Shown here piece after piece: positions 58,201 to 64,000 of a DNA stretch of 64,000 nucleotides. Source of the DNA: Agriotes lineatus (lineage: Eukaryota; Arthropoda; Insecta; Coleoptera; Elateridae). Each line of letters begins with the position of its first letter. Within the stretch, counting starts at the first letter, position 1. The notes under the pieces were generated by a model that saw only the letters and a list, made by a program, of their open reading frames with translations, did not search any database and was not told where the DNA came from. The DNA lies in the NCBI GenBank assembly GCA_940337035.1, contig CALNHX010001916.1, positions 62,001 through 126,000 on the forward strand, read 5' to 3'. Made by a program: the position numbers and the translations under genes.

Positions 58201-59230
58201 TGCCAAGCGCCAAACCAAGCGCCAAGCCAAGCGCCAAGCCACGCGCCAAGTCACGCGCCAAGAAAAGCGTCAAGCCAATCGCCAAGCCAAGCGTCCAGCC
58301 AAGCGCCAAGCCACGCGCCAAGAAAAGCGCCAAGCAAAACGCCAAGCCAAGCGCCCAGCCAAGCGCCAAGGAGAACGCTAAGCCATGCGCCAAGCCAAGC
58401 GCCAAGCCAAACGCCAAGCCAAGCGCCAAGCCAAGCGCCATAAATGAACGCCCAGCTGAGCGCCAAGCCACGCGCCAAGGAGAACGCCAAGCCATGCGCC
58501 AATCCAAGCGCCAAGCCAAACGCCAAGCCAAGCGCCAAGCCAAGCGCCCAGCCAAGCGCCAAGCCAGGCTTAAAACCACGCGCCAAGAAAAACGCCAAGC
58601 AAAACGCCAAGCTATGCGCCAGGCCAAGCGCCAATCTAAGCGATAAGATAAGCGCCAAGCCAAGCGCCAAAAATAAACGCCCAGCCAAGCGCCAAGCAAC
58701 GCGCCAAGGAGAACGCCAAGCCATGCGCCAAGCCAAGCGCCAAGCCAAACGCCAAGCCAGGCGCAAAACCACGCGCCAAGAAAAGCGCCAAGCCGTGCGC
58801 CAAGCCACATGCCAAAAAAAGCACCAAGCCAAGCGACAAACCACGCGATAAGAAAAGCGCCTATCTAAACGCCAAGCCAAGCGCTCAGCCAAGCGCCAAG
58901 CAACGCGCCAACAAAAGCGCCAAACCAAGCGCCAAGCCAAATGCCAAGCCACGCGCCAAGAAAAACGCCAAGCCAAGCGCCAAGCCAAGCGCTAAGCGAC
59001 GCGCCAAGCCACGCTTTAAGCCACGCGCCAAGCCAAGCGCTAAGCCACGCTCCAAAGAGATCGCCAAACCAAGCGCCAATCCAAATGCCAAGCCAAGCGC
59101 TCAGCCAAGCGCCAAGCAACCCGCCAAAAAAAGCGCCAAGCCAAGCGCCTAACCAAGTGCCAAGCCACGCTCCAAGAAAACGCCAAGTTAAACGACAAGC
59201 CACGCGCCAAGAAAGCGCCAAGCCAAGCGT
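58200..59230. repeat. partial third copy of the block end, about 1.07 kb
   Basis: The segment matches 57.0-58.2 kb and 51.7-52.97 kb, including the tag ATAAATGAACGCCCAGCTGAG at 58440. The offset from the preceding copy is 1068 bp (57817/58885), or 89 units of 12 bp. Confidence 0.85.
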
Positions 59231-60420
59231 CTAGCCAAGCGCCAAGCTAAGCCCCAAGCCAAGCGGCAAGCCACGCGCCAAGCCAAGCGCTATGCCAAGC
59301 GCCAATCCAAGCGCCAAGCCAAGCGCAAACCCAGGCGTTAAACTAAGCGCCAAACCAAGCGCAAACTCAAGCCCCAAGCTAGGCATCAAGCCAAGCGCAA
59401 ACCCAGGCGTTAAACTAAGCGCCAAACCAAGCGCCAAACAAAGCGCTAAGCCAAGCGCCAAGCAAAGCTGCAAACCGAGCGCAAAACCAAGCTCCAAGCC
59501 AAGCGCCAAGTCGAGCTCCAAGCCAAGCGCCAAGCCAAGAGCTAAACCAAGCACCTAGCCAAGCGAATAGCTAAGACAAGATTCAAACCAAGCGATAAGC
59601 CAAGCGCCAAACCAAGCGCCAAACCAAGCACCTAGCTAAGCGCCAATCCAAGCGCAAAGCCCAGCACCAAGCCAAGCGCCAAGCCAAACGCCAAGCCAAG
59701 TGCCAAACGAAGCTCAAAGCCAAGCAGCAAGACAAACGCCAAGCCATGCGCCAAGCCAATCGTTAAGCCAAGCGCCAAGCCAAGCGCCAAGTTAAGCGCC
59801 AAGCCAAGCTGTAAACCGAGCGCAAAGATAAGCACCAAGCCAACCGCCAAGTCAAGCGCCAAGCCAAGCGCCAAGCCGAGCGCTAGGTCAAGCACCAATC
59901 CAAACGCAAGGTTAAGCGCCAAGGCAAGCGCCAAGCCAAGCGCCAAGCAAAGCGCCAAGCCAAGCGCCAGACGAAGCGCAAAGCCATGCGCCAAGCCAAG
60001 CGCCAAGCCAAGCGCCAAACCAAGCACAAAGCCAAGCGCTAACCCAGGCAGCAAGCCAAGCTCCAAGCCAAGCGCCAAGACAAGCGCCAAGCCAAACACC
60101 AAGTCAAGCGCCAAGCCAAGCGCCAAGATAAGCGCCAATCCAAGTATAAAGCCAAGCGCCAAGCCAATCGCCAAACCAAGCGCAAAAACCAAGCACCAAG
60201 CCAGGCGCCAAGCCAAGCGCCAAGCCGAGTTGCAAACCAAGCGCCAAAACAAGCGGCAAGGCAAGCGATAAGTGAAGGTGCACGCCAAGCGCCAAACCAA
60301 GCGCAAAGCCGAGCGCCAAGCCAAGCGCCAACCCCAGTTCCAAGCCAAGCGCTAAGCCAAGCGCTAAACCAAGCACCTAGCCAAGCGCCAAGCTAATAGA
60401 CAAGACAAGATCCAATTTAA
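59231..60420. repeat. distant duplicate of 44.9-46.1 kb
   Basis: The segment from 59292 matches the one starting at 44887 in the same order, with small internal losses that change the offset from 14405 to 14273. Confidence 0.85.
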
Positions 60421-61040
60421 GCGATAAGCCAAGCGCCAAACCAAGCGCCCAGCCAAGCGCCAAGCCACGCGCCAAGCCACGCGCCAAGAAGAGCGCCAAG
60501 CCCAGCGCCAAGCCACGCGCAAAGAAAAGCGCCAAGCGACAAGCCACGCGCCAAGAAAAGCGCCAAACCAAGCGCAAAGCCGAGCGCCAAGCCAAGCGCC
60601 AACCCCAGTTCCAAGCCAAGCGCTAAGCCAAGCGCTAAACCAAGCACCTAGCCAAGCGCCAAGCTAATAGACAAGACAAGATCCAATTTAAGCGATAAGC
60701 CCAGCGCCAAGCCAAGCGCCCAGCCAAGCGCCAAGCCACGCGCCAAGCCACGCGCCAAGAAGAGCGCCAAGCCCAGCGCCAAGCCACGCGCAAAGAAAAG
60801 CGCCAAGCCAAGCGACAAGCCACGCGCCAAAAAAAGCGCCAAACCAATCGACAAACCACGCGCCAAGCCACGCGCCAAGAAAAGCGCCAAGCCCAGCGCC
60901 AAGCCAAGCGCCAAGCCAAGCGCCAAGCTACGCGCCAAAAAAAGCGCCACGCCATGCGCCAAGCCAAGCGACTAGCCACTCGCCAAGAAAAGCGCCAAGC
61001 CAAGCGCCAAGCCAAGCGCCAAGCCAAGCGCCAAGCCAAA
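60420..61040. repeat. junction zone with a roughly 270-bp duplication
   Basis: A CTAATAGACAAGACAAG landmark occurs at 60392 and 60665, each followed by CACGCG-rich units like those at 49.7-50.1 kb. This alternates two subdomain types over a few hundred bases. Confidence 0.75.
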
Positions 61041-61850
61041 CGTTAAAGAAATCACCAAACCAAGCGCCAGGGCAAGCGCGAAAAAAATCACCAAGCCAAG
61101 CGCCAAGCCAAGCGCCAAGCCATGCGCCAAGCCAAGCGCCAAACCAAGCGCCAAGCCAAGTGCCAAACTACGCGCCAAGAAAAGCGCAATGCCAAGCGCC
61201 AAGCCAAGCGCCAAGCCAAGCGTTAAAGAAATCACCAAGCCAAGCGCCAGGGCAAGCGCGAAAAAAATCACCAAGCCAAGCGCCAAGCCAAGCGCCAAGC
61301 CATGCGCCAAGCCAAGCGCCAAACCAAGCGCCAAGCCAAGCGCCAAACCAAGCGCAAAGCCAAGCGCCAAGCCAAGCGCCAAACCAAGCGCCAAGCCAAG
61401 TGCCAAACTACGCGCCAAGAAAAGCGCAATGCCAAGCGCCAAGCCAAGCGCCAAGCCAAGCGTTAAAGAAATCACCAAGCCAAGCGCCAGGGCAAGCGCG
61501 AAAAAAATCACCAAGCCAAGCGCCAAGCCAAGCGCCAAGCCATGCGCCAAGCCAAGCGCCAAACCAAGCGCCAAGCCAAGCGCCAAACCAAGCGCCAAGC
61601 CAAGCGCCAAACCAAGCGCCAAACCAAGCGCCAAGCCAAGTGCCAAACTACGCGCCAAGAAAAGCGCAATGCCAAGCGCCAAGCCAAGCGCCAAGCCAAG
61701 CGTTAAAGAAATCACCAAGCCAAGCGCCAGGGCAAGCGCGAAAAAAATCACCAAGCCAAGCGCCAAGCCAAGCGCCAAGCCATGCGCCAAGCCAAGCGCC
61801 AAACCAAGCGCCAAGCCAAGCGCCAAACCAAGCGCAAAGCCAAGCGCCAA
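61040..61850. repeat. 240-bp supra-unit, three copies or more
   Basis: The landmark AAAAGCGCAATGCCAAGCG is repeated with exactly 240-bp spacing (ATG of the landmark at 61189, 61429 and 61669), or twenty 12-bp units. Each copy contains the AAAGAAATCACC and GAAAAAAATCACC tags. Copies are almost identical. Confidence 0.92.
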
Positions 61851-64000
61851 GCCAAGCGAAAAGCCAAGCGCCAAACGAAGCGAAAAGCAAAGCGCCAAGC
61901 CAAGCGTTAAGCCAAGCGTAAAGCCAAGCCCCGAGCCAAGCGCCAAACGAAGCGCCAGTTCAAGCGCCTAGCCAAGCGCAAAGCCAAGCGCCAAACGAAG
62001 CGAAAAGCCAAGCGCCAAGCCAAGCGCAAAGCCAAGCGCCAAGCCAAGCGCCAAGCCAAGCGCAAAGGCAAGCGCCAAGCCAAGCGCCAAGCCAAGCGCC
62101 AAGCCAAGCGTTAAGATAAGCGTAAAGCCAAGCCCCAAGGCAAGCGCTAAACCAAGCGATAAGCCAAGCGCCAAACTAAGCGCCAAGTCAAGCGCCTAGC
62201 CAAGCGCAAAGCCAAGCGCCAAACGAAGCGAAAAGCCAAGCGCCAAGCCAAGCGCAAAGCCAAGCGCCAAGCCAAGCGCCAAACCAAGCGTCAAACGAAG
62301 CGAAAAGCCAAGCGCCAAACCAATCGTTAAGCCAAGCGTAAAGCCAAGCCCTAAGCCAAGCGCCAAACGAAGCGCAAAGCCAAGCGCCAAGCCAAGCGCC
62401 AAGCCAACCGCAAAGCCAAGCGCCAAGCCAAGCGCCAAGCCAAGCGCCAAGCCAAGCGCCAAGAGAAGCGCCAAGCCAAGCGCAAAGCCAAGCGCCAAGC
62501 CAAGCGCCAAACGAAGCGCAAAGCCAAGCGCCAAGCCAAGCGCAAACCCAAGCGCCAAGCCAAGCGTTAAGCCAAGCGTAAAGCCAAGCCCCAATCCAAG
62601 CGCTAAACCAAGCACTTAGCCAGGCGCCAAGCTAATAGCCAAGACAAGATCCAAGCCAAGCGATAAGCCAAGCGCCAAACCAAGCGCCAAACCAAGCACC
62701 TAGCCAAGCGCCAAGCCAAGCGTCAAGTCAAGCGCCAAAATAAACGTCAAGTCAAGCGCCTAGCCAAGCGCCAAGCCAAGCGCCAAGCCAAGCGCCAAGC
62801 CAAACGCAAAGTTAAGCGCCAAGCCAAGCGCGAAGCCAAGCGCCAAACCAAGCGCAAAGCCAAGCGCCAAGCCAAGCGCAAAGCCAAGCGCCAAGCCAAG
62901 CGCAAAGCCAAGCGCCAAATTAAGCGCCTAGCCAAGCGCCAAGCCAAGCGTTAAGCCAAGCGTAAAACCAAGCCCCAAGCCAAGCGCTAAAGCAAGCACT
63001 TAGCCAAGTGCCAAGCTAATAGCCAAAACAAGATCCAAGCCAAGCGATAAGCCAAGCGCCAAAACAAGCGCCAAGCCACGCGCCAAGGGGAGCGCTAAGC
63101 CATTCGAAAAGCCAAGCGGCAAGAGAAGCACCAAGCCAAGCGCCAAGCCAAGCGCCAAGCCAAGTGCCGAGCCACGCGCCAAAGAAAGCGCCAAGCCATG
63201 CGTTAAGACAAGCGCCAAACCACGCGCCAAGGAGAGCGCCAAGCTACGCGCCAAGGAAAGCGTCAAGCCATGCGTTAAGACAAGCGCCAAACCAAGTGCC
63301 AAGCCACGCTCCAAGAAAAGCGCCAAGCCACGCGCCAAGCCAAGCGCCAAGCAAAGCGCCTAACCAAGCGCCAAGCCAAGCGCCAAGCCACGCGCCAAGG
63401 AGAGCGCCAAGCTACGCGCCAAGGAGAGCGTCAAGCCATGCGTTAAGGCAAGCGCCAAGCCAAGCGCTAAGCTGCGCGCCAAAAAAAACGCCAAGGTAAG
63501 CGCCAAGCCAAGCGAGCAGCCAAGCGCCAAGCCACGCGCCAAGCCACGCTCCAAGAAAAGCGCCCAGCCACGCGCCAAGCCAAGCGCCAAGCCAAGTGCT
63601 AAGCCACCCGCCAAGAAAAGCGCTAAACCAAGCGACAAGCCTTTCGCCAAGAAAGCACCAAGCCCAGCGCCAAACCAAGCGCCCAGCCAAGCGCCAAGCC
63701 ACGCGCCAAGCCACGCGCCAAGAAGAGCGCCAAGCCCAGCGCCAAGCCACGCGCAAAGAAAAGCGCCAAGCCAAGCGACAAGCCACGCGCCAGGAAAAGC
63801 GCCAAGCCAAGCGCCAAGCCACGCGCCAAGTCAAGCGCCAAGCCACGCTCCAAAAAAAGCGCCAAACCAATCGACAAACAACGCGCCAAGCCACGCGCCA
63901 AGAAAAGCGCCAAGCTCAGCGCCAAGCCAAGCGCCAAGCCAAGCGCCAAGCCACGCGCCAAAAAAAGCGCCACGCCATGCGCCAAGCCAAGCGACTAGCC
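61850..64000. repeat. third partial copy of the 47-50 kb / 53-56 kb block
   Basis: Units from 61880 match those from 47300 and 53480, and 63164 matches 49211 and 55385. The block is shortened around 62.9-63.07 kb relative to the earlier copies and runs off the window end at 64000. Confidence 0.85.

Larger units (their letters stand above)
12187..64000. repeat. giant 12-bp minisatellite array, at least 51.8 kb
   Basis: From the base after the LTR to the window end, the sequence is head-to-tail copies of a 12-bp unit, AGCGCCAAGCCA on the plus strand, with substitutions and few indels. Common variant units include AGCGCCAAACCA, CGCGCCAAGCCA, AGCGCAAAGCCA, AGCGTTAAGCCA and units with AAGAAAAGC. 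The consensus contains no T on the plus strand. It encodes no stop in any frame: the plus frames give K-P-S-A, S-Q-A-P and A-K-R-Q repeats, and the minus frames give L-G-L-A, A-W-L-G and R-L-A-W repeats. Variant units bring scattered stops into all frames. No transposon, gene or unique sequence interrupts it, and it continues past the window. Confidence 0.97.

Noticed and set aside
12187..64000. CRISPR array
   Set aside because: There are no unique spacers between constant repeats; the units are contiguous 12-mers in a eukaryotic context.
12187..64000. Telomeric repeat
   Set aside because: The 12-bp unit is not like TTAGGG, TTAGG or other known telomerase products, and the complex large-block structure is not telomere-like. 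Subtelomeric location remains possible but unsupported.

Overview
This window is non-coding, repeat-dominated nuclear DNA from a eukaryote, most likely an invertebrate animal. It contains decayed Penelope-like, Jockey/CR1-type LINE, Tc1/mariner-like and LTR retroelement sequence, with no bacterial-style gene layout, no rRNA or tRNA gene and no intact host gene that I can support. The LINE and Penelope remnants fit flatworms, arthropods and other invertebrates, so I do not assign a lineage.

Layout. Positions 1-12186 are a graveyard of transposable elements. It starts with a frameshifted Penelope-like element on the minus strand (reverse transcriptase plus GIY-YIG endonuclease, 1-1034). Two fragments of an AT-rich LINE follow on the plus strand (about 1571-1795 and 3530-4421), separated by about 1.7 kb of unassigned DNA. 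A Tc1/mariner-like terminal sequence lies at 4422. A Jockey/CR1-group LINE on the minus strand (4838-7638) has an (AAAT)n tail and carries endonuclease, reverse transcriptase and C-terminal segments broken by several frameshifts. Last is a non-autonomous LTR retrotransposon (7639-12186), probably on the minus strand. Its two diverged LTRs are about 1.4 kb each and flank a 1.74 kb internal region with no recognisable gag or pol.

Positions 12187-64000 (51.8 kb, running off the window end) are one uninterrupted minisatellite with a 12-bp unit, AGCGCCAAGCCA, and its variants. The array starts at the base after the LTR terminus. It has several levels of organisation: 12-bp units; supra-units of 132, 240 and 553 bp; and blocks of about 3.1-3.6 kb (three copies), 5.68 kb (two copies) and 6.17 kb (two copies plus parts). 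Shorter segments recur up to 14 kb apart. The top strand is nearly free of T. A 12-bp unit is a multiple of three and its consensus has no stop codon in any frame, so all six frames give long tetrapeptide-repeat open frames. I interpret these as artefacts and annotate none as a gene.

The most unusual items are the size, strand bias and nested structure of the array, its exact junction with an LTR end, and the lack of transposon insertions in an array lying beside a dense transposon cluster.
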